From assembly GCF_006546985.1 (NCBI RefSeq), contig NZ_VATK01000004.1, positions 1 through 64,000 of the forward strand: a stretch of DNA of 64,000 bases, given 5' to 3'. A program made the translations under genes and the position numbers. Source of the DNA: Bacillus sp. 03113 (lineage in GTDB: Bacteria; Bacillota; Bacilli; Bacillales; Cytobacillaceae). The first letter of the stretch is position 1. The number at the start of each line of letters is the position of its first letter. Shown piece by piece: positions 19,203 to 27,938 of this stretch. The notes beneath the pieces were generated by a model. That model was not told where the DNA came from. It was given only the letters and a program-made list of their open reading frames with translations, and ran no database searches.

Positions 19203-20063
19203 TTAAAAAAACTCTTCAAGTATGTCATTTGGATGGATAACGAGCTTTGCTCCTTGCTGTATTAATTCGTTCGTTCCTATAGACAATGGACTTAAAATAT
19301 TTCCAGGCAGAGCAAATACATCTCGACCTTCATTCACAGCAAAGTTTGCTGTTATTAATGAACCACTTTTTCTTTTCGCTTCCACAATTAATGTTCCTTG
19401 ACTCATTCCACTAATGATTCTATTTCTCATTGGAAATTGCCATTTTTCAGGGTTAGAATGAGGAGGATATTCTGACATGACAAGATGACGCTGCATCATT
19501 TCAGATGCTAATTTTTTATTTTCCTTAGGATATATATGATAGAATCCCCCTGCTATTACACCAATTGTTTGGCCATGATAATAAATAGCCTTCTGATGAG
19601 CAATTGTATCAACCCCTGAAGCAAGTCCGCTTACAATGATAATATCCTTTTTTATAAGTTCTGGAAAAAGAATATCTATAGATTTGTGGCTGTATTGGGA
19701 AGCTTGTCTTGAACCTACAACCGCAAGCTTCGGATTCTTAGTTAATAAGGATAGATCTCCTTTTACATAGAGTACCCAAGGTGGCTGATAGATTTGCTTT
19801 AATAATTCAGGATATTCTTCATCAAAGATGGTAATAGCTTTAATTCCTTGGTTAGAGTACTGACGTATTTGTTCTTGAATATAGGTGGAATGGAAGTCTT
19901 TTAATGCTTGTGAAGAAAGAATGGATTGTGTGGAATTCTCTCTTTGAGGATAACAAGTGAGGGTATCAAGCTTTGGATCTCTTTTTAACAATTCATAAAT
20001 TTTTTTCCAGCCAACATCTCGACTGTGATGCAGCTGAATTAATTTTCTTTTAAAATCATCCAT
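19203..20063 (-). CDS. dprA: DNA processing protein DprA (Smf)
   Basis: DprA loads RecA on incoming single-stranded DNA during natural transformation. The 286-residue protein has the Rossmann-like core with VGSRQASQYS, VSGLASGVDTIAHQKA and GVIAGGFYHIYPKEN, the NRIISGMSQGTLIVEA block and the FALPGNILSPLSIGTNELIQQGA motif. It lacks a C-terminal winged-helix extension, as in other Bacillus. GGGAG lies about 12 nt before the ATG. A MITE-like element has inserted right at its stop codon without altering the protein. Confidence 0.95.
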   Translation of the reverse strand: MDDFKRKLIQLHHSRDVGWKKIYELLKRDPKLDTLTCYPQRENSTQSILSSQALKDFHSTYIQEQIRQYSNQGIKAITIFDEEYPELLKQIYQPPWVLYVKGDLSLLTKNPKLAVVGSRQASQYSHKSIDILFPELIKKDIIIVSGLASGVDTIAHQKAIYYHGQTIGVIAGGFYHIYPKENKKLASEMMQRHLVMSEYPPHSNPEKWQFPMRNRIISGMSQGTLIVEAKRKSGSLITANFAVNEGRDVFALPGNILSPLSIGTNELIQQGAKLVIHPNDILEEFF

Positions 20064-20201
20064 TCATCATGCTCCCTTTTTTATCGAACTATATTAAAAC
20101 ATTTGTTTGTAAATACATAAATTTTTACAACAAAATACACTGCTATGCGAAAACAACGATTTACAAGGTGTCAAAAATCGACAAAAAAAGATCATAGCAA
20201 A

Positions 20202-20267
20202 AGAGGCTGACCTTTACCTCCATTTTTTGATGAATGATGAAGGTTTTTGAAGGTGTGGTCAGTCTCT
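20202..20267 (-). terminator. Long-loop hairpin/terminator after sucD
   Basis: AGAGACTGACC on the minus strand pairs with GGTCAGCCTCT (one G-U) across a loop of about 44 nt, followed by TTTTGC and, 14 nt later, a run of seven T. The pairing is nearly symmetric, so it could also stop transcription from the other side. It probably ends the sucCD message. Confidence 0.5.
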
Positions 20268-20297
20268 AATTAATTGACATTAATTCGACTTATCACC

Positions 20298-21200
20298 TTA
20301 ATAAACTGCACATTTTTCAAATAAATTTTTATCCTTTAATACTTTGATTAATGTATCCCCCATTACAGACGGAGTCGCTGCTACTTTAATCCCACACTCA
20401 TTCATAATGCGAATTTTTTCATCTGCAGTACCCTTTCCACCTGATATGATGGCACCTGCATGACCCATTCGTTTTCCAGAAGGCGCTGTTTGGCCTCCAA
20501 TAAATCCAATCACAGGCTTTGTCATATTTTTCTTTACCCATAAAGCAGCTTCTTCTTCAGCAGTACCACCTATTTCACCAATCATAATGACCGCATAAGT
20601 TTCTGGATCTTCATTAAATTCTTTTAAAACATCAATAAAATTTGTACCATTTACTGGATCTCCACCTATTCCAACAGCGGTGGTTTGACCTAATCCAGCT
20701 TTTGTCAACTGATGTACCGCTTCGTATGTTAAAGTTCCAGACCGTGATACAACCCCTACATGGCCTTTTGTATGAATATATCCAGGCATAATTCCGATCT
20801 TACATTCATCAGGTGTAATAACTCCCGGACAGTTCGGACCAATAAGGCGCGTTTTCTTTCCTTGCATATATCGTTTTACTTTTACCATGTCTAATACTGG
20901 TATATGCTCCGTGATGCAGATCACAAGATCAAGTTCTGCATCCACACCCTCCATAATAGCATCTGCAGCGAATGGAGCGGGTACGTAAATGACAGATGCG
21001 GTTGCTCCTGTAGATTGCACCGCTTCTTGTACCGTATTATACACAGGAACTCCTTCTACTTCCGTTCCCCCTTTTCCAGGCGTTACACCAGCAACAATCT
21101 TTGTCCCGTAATCCAGCATTTGTTTTGTATGAAAATGAGCAGTAGAGCCCGTTATTCCTTGAACAAGCACCTTTGTATGTTTGTTTATAAAAATACTCAT
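20298..21200 (-). CDS. sucD: Succinyl-CoA synthetase alpha subunit SucD
   Basis: SucD carries the phospho-histidine that relays phosphate in the TCA-cycle step succinyl-CoA to succinate. The 300-residue protein has the CoA-binding Rossmann domain ([16 protein letters not shown]), the [10 protein letters not shown] segment and the phosphorylated His in [19 protein letters not shown] lies upstream of the ATG. It follows sucC by 19 bp. Confidence 0.97.
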   Translation of the reverse strand: MSIFINKHTKVLVQGITGSTAHFHTKQMLDYGTKIVAGVTPGKGGTEVEGVPVYNTVQEAVQSTGATASVIYVPAPFAADAIMEGVDAELDLVICITEHIPVLDMVKVKRYMQGKKTRLIGPNCPGVITPDECKIGIMPGYIHTKGHVGVVSRSGTLTYEAVHQLTKAGLGQTTAVGIGGDPVNGTNFIDVLKEFNEDPETYAVIMIGEIGGTAEEEAALWVKKNMTKPVIGFIGGQTAPSGKRMGHAGAIISGGKGTADEKIRIMNECGIKVAATPSVMGDTLIKVLKDKNLFEKCAVY

Positions 21201-21219
21201 TGTTATTCTCCTTTCACTC

Positions 21220-22377
21220 TCATACTAATGAAACGATTTTTTGAGCTCCATCTGCCATGGATTTAGCTGCAACAATATTTATACCTGAATTTCGTAATAT
21301 GTCTTTTCCCAAATCTACGTTTGTTCCTTCTAATCTTACAACGAGCGGTACCTCAAGCCCAATCTGCTTTGCCGCTTCCACGACGCCAGCTGCAATAACG
21401 TCACATTTCATAATCCCTCCAAAGATATTAACAAAAATTCCTTTTACATGAGGATCTGATAAAATGATTTTGAAAGCTTCTGTTACTTTTTCTGCTGTCG
21501 CACCGCCTCCGACATCAAGAAAATTTGCAGGTTCTCCGCCATAATGCTTTACTATATCCATTGTTGCCATTGCAAGCCCAGCCCCATTTACCATACATCC
21601 TATGTTTCCATCTAAAGAAATATAGCTAAGATCATACTTTGATGCTTCTACTTCCTTTGGATCTTCTTCATCTAAATCACGAAATGCTAGTATGTCTTTT
21701 TGTCTATATAATGCGTTGTCATCAAAGTTTAATTTTGCATCCAAAGCAATGATTTTCCCATCACTGGTTTCAACTAAAGGATTAATTTCAACGATCGAGC
21801 AATCCTTTTCAATAAACACTTGATATAGGTTCAGCATAAACTTTACCGCTTGACCTACTAGTTTACTAGGGATATTAATGTGAAAAGCAATTCTTCGAGC
21901 TTGAAAAGGAGTTAAACCAACTACAGGATCTATTTGCTCCTTATAAATTTTTTCTGGTGTTTTTTCTGCTACTTCTTCTATTTCTGTTCCACCCTCTTCT
22001 GATGCCATTAAAACCACTCGAGAAGCAGCACGATCTAATACTAAGCCTAAATAATATTCCTTCTTAATATCGCAGCCTTCTTCAATTAGTAACCGCTTTA
22101 CTTCTTTCCCCTCTGATCCAGTTTGATGCGTTACAAGCTTTTTCCCCAATATTTGGCTCGCATATGTACGGACCTCATCCATGTTTTTTGCAACCTTTAC
22201 CCCACCTGCTTTACCTCGTCCTCCAGCGTGTATTTGCGCTTTTACGACACAAATAGCATTACCTAATTCCTTTGCAGCTTCTACCGCTTCGTCAACAGTA
22301 AAAGCAATTTTGCCATTTGGAACTGCTACCCCATATTGTCTAAGGATTTGCTTTCCTTGGTACTCATGGATATTCAT
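21220..22377 (-). CDS. sucC: Succinyl-CoA synthetase beta subunit SucC
   Basis: SucC contains the ATP-grasp nucleotide site and specifies substrate. The 385-residue product begins [17 protein letters not shown], has the [12 protein letters not shown] loop and the [12 protein letters not shown] and [15 protein letters not shown] blocks. The ATG at 22377 is chosen because the family starts there and GGGGGATGGG is upstream. The open frame extends 23 codons further only because it runs into a dispersed repeat. Length equals the Bacillus standard. Confidence 0.97.
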   Translation of the reverse strand: MNIHEYQGKQILRQYGVAVPNGKIAFTVDEAVEAAKELGNAICVVKAQIHAGGRGKAGGVKVAKNMDEVRTYASQILGKKLVTHQTGSEGKEVKRLLIEEGCDIKKEYYLGLVLDRAASRVVLMASEEGGTEIEEVAEKTPEKIYKEQIDPVVGLTPFQARRIAFHINIPSKLVGQAVKFMLNLYQVFIEKDCSIVEINPLVETSDGKIIALDAKLNFDDNALYRQKDILAFRDLDEEDPKEVEASKYDLSYISLDGNIGCMVNGAGLAMATMDIVKHYGGEPANFLDVGGGATAEKVTEAFKIILSDPHVKGIFVNIFGGIMKCDVIAAGVVEAAKQIGLEVPLVVRLEGTNVDLGKDILRNSGINIVAAKSMADGAQKIVSLV

Positions 22378-22562
22378 TTCCCATCCCCCTATAAGATCTG
22401 ATTTTAAAAGCAAAGCGGAAGCGCCTTGATCAGCCGCGACAGACATAAGACGCGATACGCAGAAAAACCTGATTTTTGGAGTATCGTGGCTTATGATCCG
22501 AGCGGCTAGGTGCTGGAGCTAGACACCAGTCGAAGTTCCGAAAAAGCGTTTTCCTTTGCAAT

Positions 22563-22577
22563 AGACTGCGCTTTCAT
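22563..22577 (-). promoter_or_regulatory. cre-like CcpA site 1 upstream of sucCD
   Basis: The minus strand reads ATGAAAGCGCAGTCT, which matches the catabolite-response element consensus WTGNAANCGNWNNCW at every defined position. It overlaps or just follows the predicted -10 box. Confidence 0.5.
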
Positions 22578-22604
22578 TTTATATAATTGCGCTTTCATTG
22601 TCTA
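22576..22604 (-). promoter_or_regulatory. Candidate sigma-A promoter of sucCD
   Basis: TAGACA at 22599-22604 is followed on the minus strand after 17 bp by TAAAAT (or after 15 bp by TATAAA). It lies about 200 bp before sucC. Support comes from the two cre-like sites placed on it. Confidence 0.4.
22584..22598 (-). promoter_or_regulatory. cre-like CcpA site 2 in the promoter spacer
   Basis: ATGAAAGCGCAATTA on the minus strand matches the cre consensus except at one position. It starts 21 bp from site 1, two helical turns, and fills the spacer between -35 and -10. The shared part is a direct repeat TGCGCTTTCATT on the plus strand. Confidence 0.45.
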
Positions 22605-22991
22605 ACAATTCGACTTGAATATTGTACTTTTTCAAATATTTTGAATTTTATTCAGGGAAATTATAATAATAATTTAAGCTGAAATGGTAGAGAGAAAAAT
22701 TCGTAGTTATAAATAATAGTAGATGGGAGTGCAGAAGATTATATAAAGTATATCATCGTTTCCACAACATGCCAATAGGGATAGGAATATTAAAACCCTT
22801 TCAATTCCATCAGCAGGTCATTTTTTATTATAAAGGAAACTACAAAATAGTTTGATGTCGATACTTTGATATAAATGTATCCACGTTCAGCGATGTACAG
22901 GATGTACGAGTGCCGATGTTGCCACAGGACGTGGCGCTCTTAATTGGCCAGCGCCTAGCCCTTGCGAAAAATACCTCATGCCTCTAAAAGC

Positions 22992-23050
22992 AAAAAACAC
23001 TTTTTGAGTCATAGGACATTTTTCTTCAGGGCTGATCAAGGCGCTTCCGC
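22992..23050 (-). repeat. Dispersed repeat C, copy 2
   Basis: Reverse-orientation copy of the repeat at 18916-18978; on the minus strand it reads TTGATCAGCCCTGAAGAAAA, then ATGTCCTATGACTC, then AAAAAGTGTTTTTT. Its left arm in this orientation is the GCGGAAGCGCC sequence that forms the 21-bp inverted repeat. Confidence 0.7.
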
Positions 23051-23329
23051 ATTTGTCCTTGATTTATCGACTCGATAAATAAATGCAAATACCTCTGCCA
23101 CTGCTTGGTAAAGCTCCTCAGGTATACTTTCTGCAATATTTAGCTTTCCTAATATCTCCACTAATGAAGGATCTTCATGTATCGGGATTTGATGTTCATT
23201 TGCTTTTTTTATTATATTTTCAGCTGTAATGCCTTTTCCTTTTGCGGTAATAATAGGGGCCGTCTGCTGTGTTTGATGATAGCATAAAGCAACAGCAGCA
23301 TTTATCTTCTTGCCGTTCATTTTCTTCAT
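23036..23329 (-). CDS. ylqH: YlqH, FlhB C-terminal-domain-like protein
   Basis: A 97-residue soluble protein related to the cytoplasmic C-terminal part of FlhB/YscU export switches (NAAVALCYHQTQQTAPIITA, then IHEDPSLVEILGKL and IPEELYQAVAEVFAFIY). The NPTH autocleavage site of true FlhB is absent. Function is unknown; it is a standard neighbour of ylqG. Its ATG overlaps the ylqG stop (ATGA). The final residues NAEAP and the TGA are encoded by the dispersed GCGGAAGCGCC repeat, so the native C-terminus may have been replaced by repeat sequence. Confidence 0.85.
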   Translation of the reverse strand: MKKMNGKKINAAVALCYHQTQQTAPIITAKGKGITAENIIKKANEHQIPIHEDPSLVEILGKLNIAESIPEELYQAVAEVFAFIYRVDKSRTNAEAP

Positions 23330-24648
23330 ATTTTTAAATCAACTCCTCGATAATTAGGGGAATTTTGAGAATGATCTAACGGTAGTTTCGAAGCCTGAAA
23401 GGGTAAGTAATCTTCTAAAGTTCGAAAATTTACAGATGAAAGAGTATATTCAAGACTGAAAAGATTTTGTTTTAAAATAGGGATATATGGCTTAGCAATT
23501 TTTTTCAACTCATTCATCTTATTGATAACTGTGACTGGGACAATGCGATTTTGCACTTGCATATCTATAATCGTTTCTTTTAATTGATCAAGCTCTAAAT
23601 AAAAGAGGATACGACAATAATTAGGATCCATTGTTCCATTTTCTTTTTTACGCCCATTCCATTGCATCGTTAATTCGATCAATTGCTCTTTAACTAATAA
23701 GGGGATTTGCAGCAAGTAAGAATATACCGGTCCATGATCGTTAGAAAGGATTTGATATCCTGTGATCTTATGTACAAGCTGCTCAAAAATCGTTTTCTGC
23801 TCTATAGGAGGATCGTCTTGTAAATAACGAATTAAAAGTGATTTTAACGTCTCATCATTTGACGTTTGTATATTTTCTGGATTGTTTATTAATTTTATCA
23901 CATCAAATTCATGAGAAAAACCAATGCTGCGTATGATTGTTTTTAATTCATTTCCGCCTTCCTTCAGACCGTAAAATTCATCTTTTAACATCGTCGATTC
24001 GCTCTCTCCATTAATTGAAGAGAGATCTAGCTTCATGATTCCTTTCAAAAAAGCATTAAGTCTTTGTCCATTCTCAGTGAGGTCTTGCTTTTGCAGTAAA
24101 AGGATGGCTTTATTAATCAACGATAGCAGAGAATCATCCGTCATGACTGTATAGACAGATTGAAAAACGTTTTTCGTAAATGGAAGATTGGTTGTTAGCA
24201 TATGCTTGATAGCCTTCTGTCCATCCTGTACGGATTCTATACTCTTCAACCATTCTTCAGTCAGATTGATATTTTCTGCAGACATTGGTAGTTTTTCTTT
24301 TATAAAAAAACGTACGAGGTCAATATTTTCCTTGCTGGGATGTATAGAAAAATGCTTGGCAATCCCTTCTACCGTATATTTTGAGTCTTGTAAGTCCTGC
24401 TCATCCAAAGAGAGCATTTTTAAATGGATCCTCCCTTCCCCAGACAGGACTTGAAACCAATATTGTTTATTCGTATTTAGAGGAACATCTAGTTGAGCAA
24501 AAACCTTGTTTGCCCCAAACTGAATTTCAGCCGTTTGCTTCGGAAACAACTTTATTACTTTGCCAGTAATGACCTGACCTTCTTGAAATGAAAGAATCTT
24601 TTTCGTTTGTTGATTAAAAAGAGACAGCATATCATTGATAATTTTCAT
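23326..24648 (-). CDS. ylqG: YlqG, conserved protein of unknown function
   Basis: A 440-residue protein in the position of B. subtilis ylqG. The N-terminus (MKIINDMLSLFNQQTKKIL, then EGQVITGKVIKLFPKQTAEI) resembles the start of FliK-like or YlqG proteins with a small beta domain, followed by a long helical region. A C-terminal segment (LPLLVKEQLIELTMQWNGRK and LDQLKETIIDMQVQNR) looks like a hook-length-control-type fold. No signal peptide or membrane segment is seen. The pairing with the FlhB-like YlqH suggests an export-related origin, but this is inference. Confidence 0.75.
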   Translation of the reverse strand: MKIINDMLSLFNQQTKKILSFQEGQVITGKVIKLFPKQTAEIQFGANKVFAQLDVPLNTNKQYWFQVLSGEGRIHLKMLSLDEQDLQDSKYTVEGIAKHFSIHPSKENIDLVRFFIKEKLPMSAENINLTEEWLKSIESVQDGQKAIKHMLTTNLPFTKNVFQSVYTVMTDDSLLSLINKAILLLQKQDLTENGQRLNAFLKGIMKLDLSSINGESESTMLKDEFYGLKEGGNELKTIIRSIGFSHEFDVIKLINNPENIQTSNDETLKSLLIRYLQDDPPIEQKTIFEQLVHKITGYQILSNDHGPVYSYLLQIPLLVKEQLIELTMQWNGRKKENGTMDPNYCRILFYLELDQLKETIIDMQVQNRIVPVTVINKMNELKKIAKPYIPILKQNLFSLEYTLSSVNFRTLEDYLPFQASKLPLDHSQNSPNYRGVDLKI

Positions 24649-24661
24649 TATAGCCCTCCAA

Positions 24662-25438
24662 TTAGAATTTAGTTATGTAATTCTTAACTGGTGCGAAGCT
24701 TTTTCGATGATAAGGAGTAATGCCGTATTTCTCAATTGCATCTAAATGCTCTTTCGTTCCGTATCCCATATTTTTTGAAAACCCATATTCCGGATACTGT
24801 TCCCCTATTTTAGATAACATTCGGTCACGGGTGACCTTTGCAACAATGGAAGCTGCAGCAATGGAAATGCTTTTACCATCACCTTTAATAATAGCTTCAA
24901 AAGGATAAGGGGTATCCAGCTTCATAGCATCAATCAGCAAAAAATCTGGAGCTGTTGATAAATCAATAATTGCAGCCAGCATTGCTTTTTTTGTGGCTTC
25001 GTAAATATTGATTTCATCAATTTCTTCCGCTGAGATGACGCCTATTCCAATCGCTATTGCTTCACGTTGGATGATCGAAAAGATCTCTTCCCTTTTTTGC
25101 TCTGTTAACTTCTTTGAATCATCAACACCAGGGTAATAAAAGGTTTCTGGCAAAATAACTGCTGATGCAACAACTGGACCTGCTAGCGGCCCTCTTCCAA
25201 CTTCATCAATTCCTGCTATATAGTAAAAGCCCTTCTTACGAAATTCTTGCTCTAATTTAGTCATTTCAACAAACCGATTATGTAATTTTCTCGCCTGTTC
25301 CTTTTCTCTTTCCCATTTAATAAGAAGCCTTTGGACTCCTTTTCGTTCATCCATCCTTAATTCTTTAACGAAGGTATGATCTAGATCTTGTATAGTCATG
25401 AGCTTATCTTCAATTTCATGAATCGTAAATTTTGTCAT
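24662..25438 (-). CDS. rnhB: Ribonuclease HII RnhB
   Basis: RNase HII removes single ribonucleotides and RNA from RNA/DNA hybrids. The 258-residue enzyme shows the Asp-Glu pair in AGIDEVGRGPLAGPVVASAV and the downstream metal ligands in LLIDAMKL and the TRDRML region, plus the C-terminal GYGTKEHLDAIEKYG block. An N-terminal helical extension of about 70 residues is normal for Bacillus. GAGGTG lies before the ATG. It is 13 bp upstream of ylqG. Confidence 0.97.
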   Translation of the reverse strand: MTKFTIHEIEDKLMTIQDLDHTFVKELRMDERKGVQRLLIKWEREKEQARKLHNRFVEMTKLEQEFRKKGFYYIAGIDEVGRGPLAGPVVASAVILPETFYYPGVDDSKKLTEQKREEIFSIIQREAIAIGIGVISAEEIDEINIYEATKKAMLAAIIDLSTAPDFLLIDAMKLDTPYPFEAIIKGDGKSISIAAASIVAKVTRDRMLSKIGEQYPEYGFSKNMGYGTKEHLDAIEKYGITPYHRKSFAPVKNYITKF

Positions 25439-25512
25439 TTTGCACCTCTAATTTTTACGTAACAACAAAGAAAGAGGGTGACTCAATTGAAGAGGCATCC
25501 TCTAATAATTTT

Positions 25513-25724
25513 TGGCTGTTTTCTCAAAGTTTGTTGCTTTTGACATAAAAAAATTGGGAGAAACGTTTCGGAGCAGCCTGCATACACGTAGACTCCTGTG
25601 GGAATGCGAGAAAGGCGAGACCCCGCAGGAGCGTATTCGACAAGGAGGCTTGACGCTCGCCCACGGAAAGCGAAGTGTATGCAGGCTGCGCGTTTAAAAG
25701 CAACAATCTATACGAAAACAGCCT
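25513..25724. mobile_element. MITE-like palindromic element, family A copy 2
   Basis: A 212-bp near-identical copy of the element at 18985, in the same orientation. Terminal inverted repeats are TGGCTGTTTTC and GAAAACAGCCT. The element is flanked by direct repeats AATTTT at 25507-25512 and 25725-25730. It fills most of the 323-bp rbgA-rnhB gap; the remainder (25439-25506 and 25731-25761) shows no gene. Differences from copy 1 lie mostly in the loop segments. The 60- and 61-codon frames across it are not genes. Confidence 0.75.
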
Positions 25725-25761
25725 AATTTTTAAAGCTTATATGAGCTAACTTAAGAAATCC

Positions 25762-26628
25762 TTATTCTTTATTGACAAGAATTTGTGCAGGAGATTCAAA
25801 TGACAGTGCGCCTAGCTTTTCTGATCTTATTTCTCTAATTACAAGCTCAGCTACCTTGTCATAATCTACTTCTCCACCGCTCATTAGAGAACCTCTTGCA
25901 GTTCCAATATTATCAAAAAGTTCTACGATATCATCAGATATATGCTGAAGATTATACCGTTCATTCAAACGTCCTGGATATTCTTTTTCAAGAAACCGCA
26001 GAGCATAGACAGCTACATCCTGTAAATTAAGGATGGTATCTTTGATAGCACCTGTAAGCGCAAGTTTCAAGCCCACCTCTTGATCTTCAAATTTAGGCCA
26101 AAGAATCCCTGGAGTATCAAGCAGCTCTAACTCTTTTCCTACTTTAATCCATTGTTGTGCTTTTGTAACGCCTGGAGTATTGCCAGTTTTGGCAATATTT
26201 TTTTTCGCAAGTCGATTGATCAACGTAGATTTCCCAACATTCGGAATGCCGACAATCATTGCTCGAATCGCTCTTGGTTTTACTCCTTTAGCTCTTAAAC
26301 GGTCGAATTTTTCAGCTAAGATCTCTTTGGAAACAGTAACGATTTCCCTTAAACCTGAACCAGCTTGTGCATTAATCGCCAGAGCTTGTATATTTTGTGC
26401 TTGAAAATATTGAATCCATTCTCTTGTTATCTCTTTGTCAGCCATATCTGCTTTATTTAACAATACTAGCCTAGGTTTATGCTGAATAATTTCATCAATC
26501 ATTGGATTACGTGATGAATATGGCAATCGGGCATCAACAAGCTCAAAGATCAAATCAACGAGTTTAAGCTTTTCAGTAACCTGTCTTCTTGCCTTTGCCA
26601 TATGTCCTGGAAACCATTGAATTGTCAA
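25762..26628 (-). CDS. rbgA: Ribosome biogenesis GTPase RbgA (YlqF)
   Basis: RbgA is needed for late 50S assembly. It is a circularly permuted GTPase: G4 NKADM comes first (about residue 58), then G1 GIPNVGKS (about 127), and G3 DTPG (about 174), followed by a C-terminal helical RNA-binding domain. The start is a TTG at 26628 supported by a perfect AAGGAGGTGA 6 nt upstream and by the family start [13 protein letters not shown]. Length 288 is normal. Confidence 0.96.
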   Translation of the reverse strand: MTIQWFPGHMAKARRQVTEKLKLVDLIFELVDARLPYSSRNPMIDEIIQHKPRLVLLNKADMADKEITREWIQYFQAQNIQALAINAQAGSGLREIVTVSKEILAEKFDRLRAKGVKPRAIRAMIVGIPNVGKSTLINRLAKKNIAKTGNTPGVTKAQQWIKVGKELELLDTPGILWPKFEDQEVGLKLALTGAIKDTILNLQDVAVYALRFLEKEYPGRLNERYNLQHISDDIVELFDNIGTARGSLMSGGEVDYDKVAELVIREIRSEKLGALSFESPAQILVNKE

Positions 26629-26698
26629 GGCAGGTCACCTCCTTAATTATTTAAGAACCATTATCTTTTTAATTTTTATTTCTACCTATAATAGCGAG

Positions 26699-27253
26699 TT
26701 ATTTAACCTTACGAATATCGTTAAGAGGCCAATAAATAACACTCGTATTTCCTAACACCTTATCCATTGGCACAGTTCCGATATGTCTGCTATCTTTACT
26801 AAATCGACGATTATCACCCATCACAAATAACTCACCATCTGGTACCCGTTCTTGTCCAACTGGAGTTTCTTCTAATTTAAAGGACGCAGTTAACGGACCG
26901 TCGATCACCTGTTTTTTATAATCGTCTAAATAAGGTTCTTTATATGCCTTTCCATTCACGTACAAAGTATCATTTTTATACTCAATCCGATCGCCTGGAA
27001 GACCTATGACCCTTTTTATGTAGTCCTTTTTTTCTGGAGCATGAAAGACAATGATGTCAAATCTTTTCGGTTCTCTTACTTTATAATTTATTTTATTTAC
27101 GATCATCCGATCTTGATCATGTAAGGTTGGCATCATAGACAAGCCATCAACTACGATTGGTGCAAATAAAAAATAACGGATAACTGCCGCCAAAACTACT
27201 GCAATAACAAGGGCTTTAATCCATTCCCAAAGTTCATTTTTCTTTTTTGCCAT
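26699..27253 (-). CDS. lepB: Type I signal peptidase
   Basis: This enzyme cleaves signal peptides of exported proteins at the outer face of the membrane. The 184-residue protein has one N-terminal membrane segment (about 10-30), the catalytic Ser in VDGLSMMPTL and the catalytic Lys in YIKRVIGLPGD, and the GDNRRFSKDSRHIG box. The ATG at 27253 has GGTGGG 7 nt upstream and is preferred to the one five codons earlier. B. subtilis has several Sip paralogues; which one corresponds cannot be told. It sits between rplS and rbgA as in several Bacillaceae. Confidence 0.94.
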   Translation of the reverse strand: MAKKKNELWEWIKALVIAVVLAAVIRYFLFAPIVVDGLSMMPTLHDQDRMIVNKINYKVREPKRFDIIVFHAPEKKDYIKRVIGLPGDRIEYKNDTLYVNGKAYKEPYLDDYKKQVIDGPLTASFKLEETPVGQERVPDGELFVMGDNRRFSKDSRHIGTVPMDKVLGNTSVIYWPLNDIRKVK

Positions 27254-27412
27254 TTTGTTTCCCACCATTCCGCCACATAAATGCTTCGTGTCTAGTAATA
27301 GGTTCTATTATTTCATTCTTATTATATATCATACAAAGGAGAAATAATAAGAATAGCCGTTATTAATACTGTATATTTACCTAATTCCTACAAAAGAACT
27401 GCATCGAACTAT

Positions 27413-27443
27413 AAAAAAGAGCTTGTTTGCACAAGCTCTTTTT
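27413..27443 (-). terminator. Rho-independent terminator of rplS
   Basis: On the minus strand AAAAAGAGCTTG pairs with CAAGCTCTTTTT around a six-base loop, 10 bp after the rplS stop, with T residues continuing past the stem. Confidence 0.9.
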
Positions 27444-27452
27444 CTACATACA

Positions 27453-27797
27453 TTATCGAATTTCTTTAATACGAGCTTTTTTACCACGTAGGTTACGTAA
27501 GTAATAAAGTTTAGCACGGCGAACTTTACCGCGGCGAATAACTTCAAGCTTCGCAATTTTTGGTGTATGAACAGGGAAAGTACGTTCAACGCCTACTCCG
27601 TAAGAAACTTTACGTACTGTAAAAGTTTCGCTAATTCCACCACCACGACGCTTAATCACAACACCTTCGTATACCTGAATACGCTCACGAGTACCCTCAA
27701 CAACTTTAACGTGTACACGTACAGTGTCACCAGGACGGAACGCAGGAAGATCTGCACGAAGTTGTTCTTTTGTGATTTCTTCAATTAATTTTTGCAT
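27453..27797 (-). CDS. rplS: 50S ribosomal protein L19
   Basis: L19 sits at the 30S-50S interface. The 114-residue protein has the family blocks [34 protein letters not shown] and [19 protein letters not shown]. The ATG at 27797 matches the family start ([13 protein letters not shown]) and has AAGGAG 9 nt upstream; the longer frame reads back into the structured leader. It has its own promoter, leader and terminator. Confidence 0.98.
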   Translation of the reverse strand: MQKLIEEITKEQLRADLPAFRPGDTVRVHVKVVEGTRERIQVYEGVVIKRRGGGISETFTVRKVSYGVGVERTFPVHTPKIAKLEVIRRGKVRRAKLYYLRNLRGKKARIKEIR

Positions 27798-27900
27798 CGT
27801 TTTCAACTCCTTCCAACAGACGCTCATGCAGAATAAATATTTAAAATAGCAGCGGAACATCGTTATAAGGCTATAGCTATTTATACTAGCCTAAGCCACA
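27798..27900 (-). ncRNA. L19 leader (cis-acting autoregulatory leader of rplS)
   Basis: The 5' UTR between the predicted promoter and rplS has the features I recall for the L19 leader family: an upstream AGGCTA...TAGCCT stem, then TTCCGCTGC pairing with GCATGAGCG, directly followed by the Shine-Dalgarno. Such leaders are thought to bind L19 and repress its own synthesis. The assignment is by location and motif, not by a covariance model. Confidence 0.7.
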
Positions 27901-27906
27901 AAAGAT

Positions 27907-27935
27907 ATCTTAACACAATTCAAAGTGGACTTCAA
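27907..27935 (-). promoter_or_regulatory. Sigma-A promoter of rplS
   Basis: TTGAAG, a 17-bp spacer and TAAGAT on the minus strand, immediately upstream of the L19 leader and just after the trmD stop. Confidence 0.65.
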
Positions 27936-27938
27936 TAC

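Larger units (their letters stand above)
22415..23050. repeat. Noncoding block bounded by a perfect 21-bp inverted repeat
   Basis: The sequence GCGGAAGCGCCTTGATCAGC plus one C at 22415-22435 is repeated as its exact reverse complement at 23030-23050. Next to the left arm is a hairpin (CATAAGACGCGATAC pairing with GTATCGTGGCTTATG with two mismatches, 22443-22489) and the GCTGGAGCTAGACAC sequence seen in Bacillaceae intergenic repeats. Next to the right arm is repeat C copy 2, and at 22888-22967 a further repeat-like stretch (CCACAGGACGTGGCGCTC). No coding frame is evident. The sucCD promoter lies inside. The right arm supplies the last codons and stop of ylqH. No target duplication is visible. 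Confidence 0.6.

Noticed and set aside
18964-19265. Open frames of 71 and 64 codons in the dprA-topA gap
   Set aside because: They lie across a MITE-like palindrome and arise from its G+C-rich core; near-identical frames appear in the second copy at 25512-25706.
22447-23035. A hidden small gene between sucC and ylqH
   Set aside because: No frame has a start with a ribosome binding site; the stretch is made of repeats, hairpins and a promoter.
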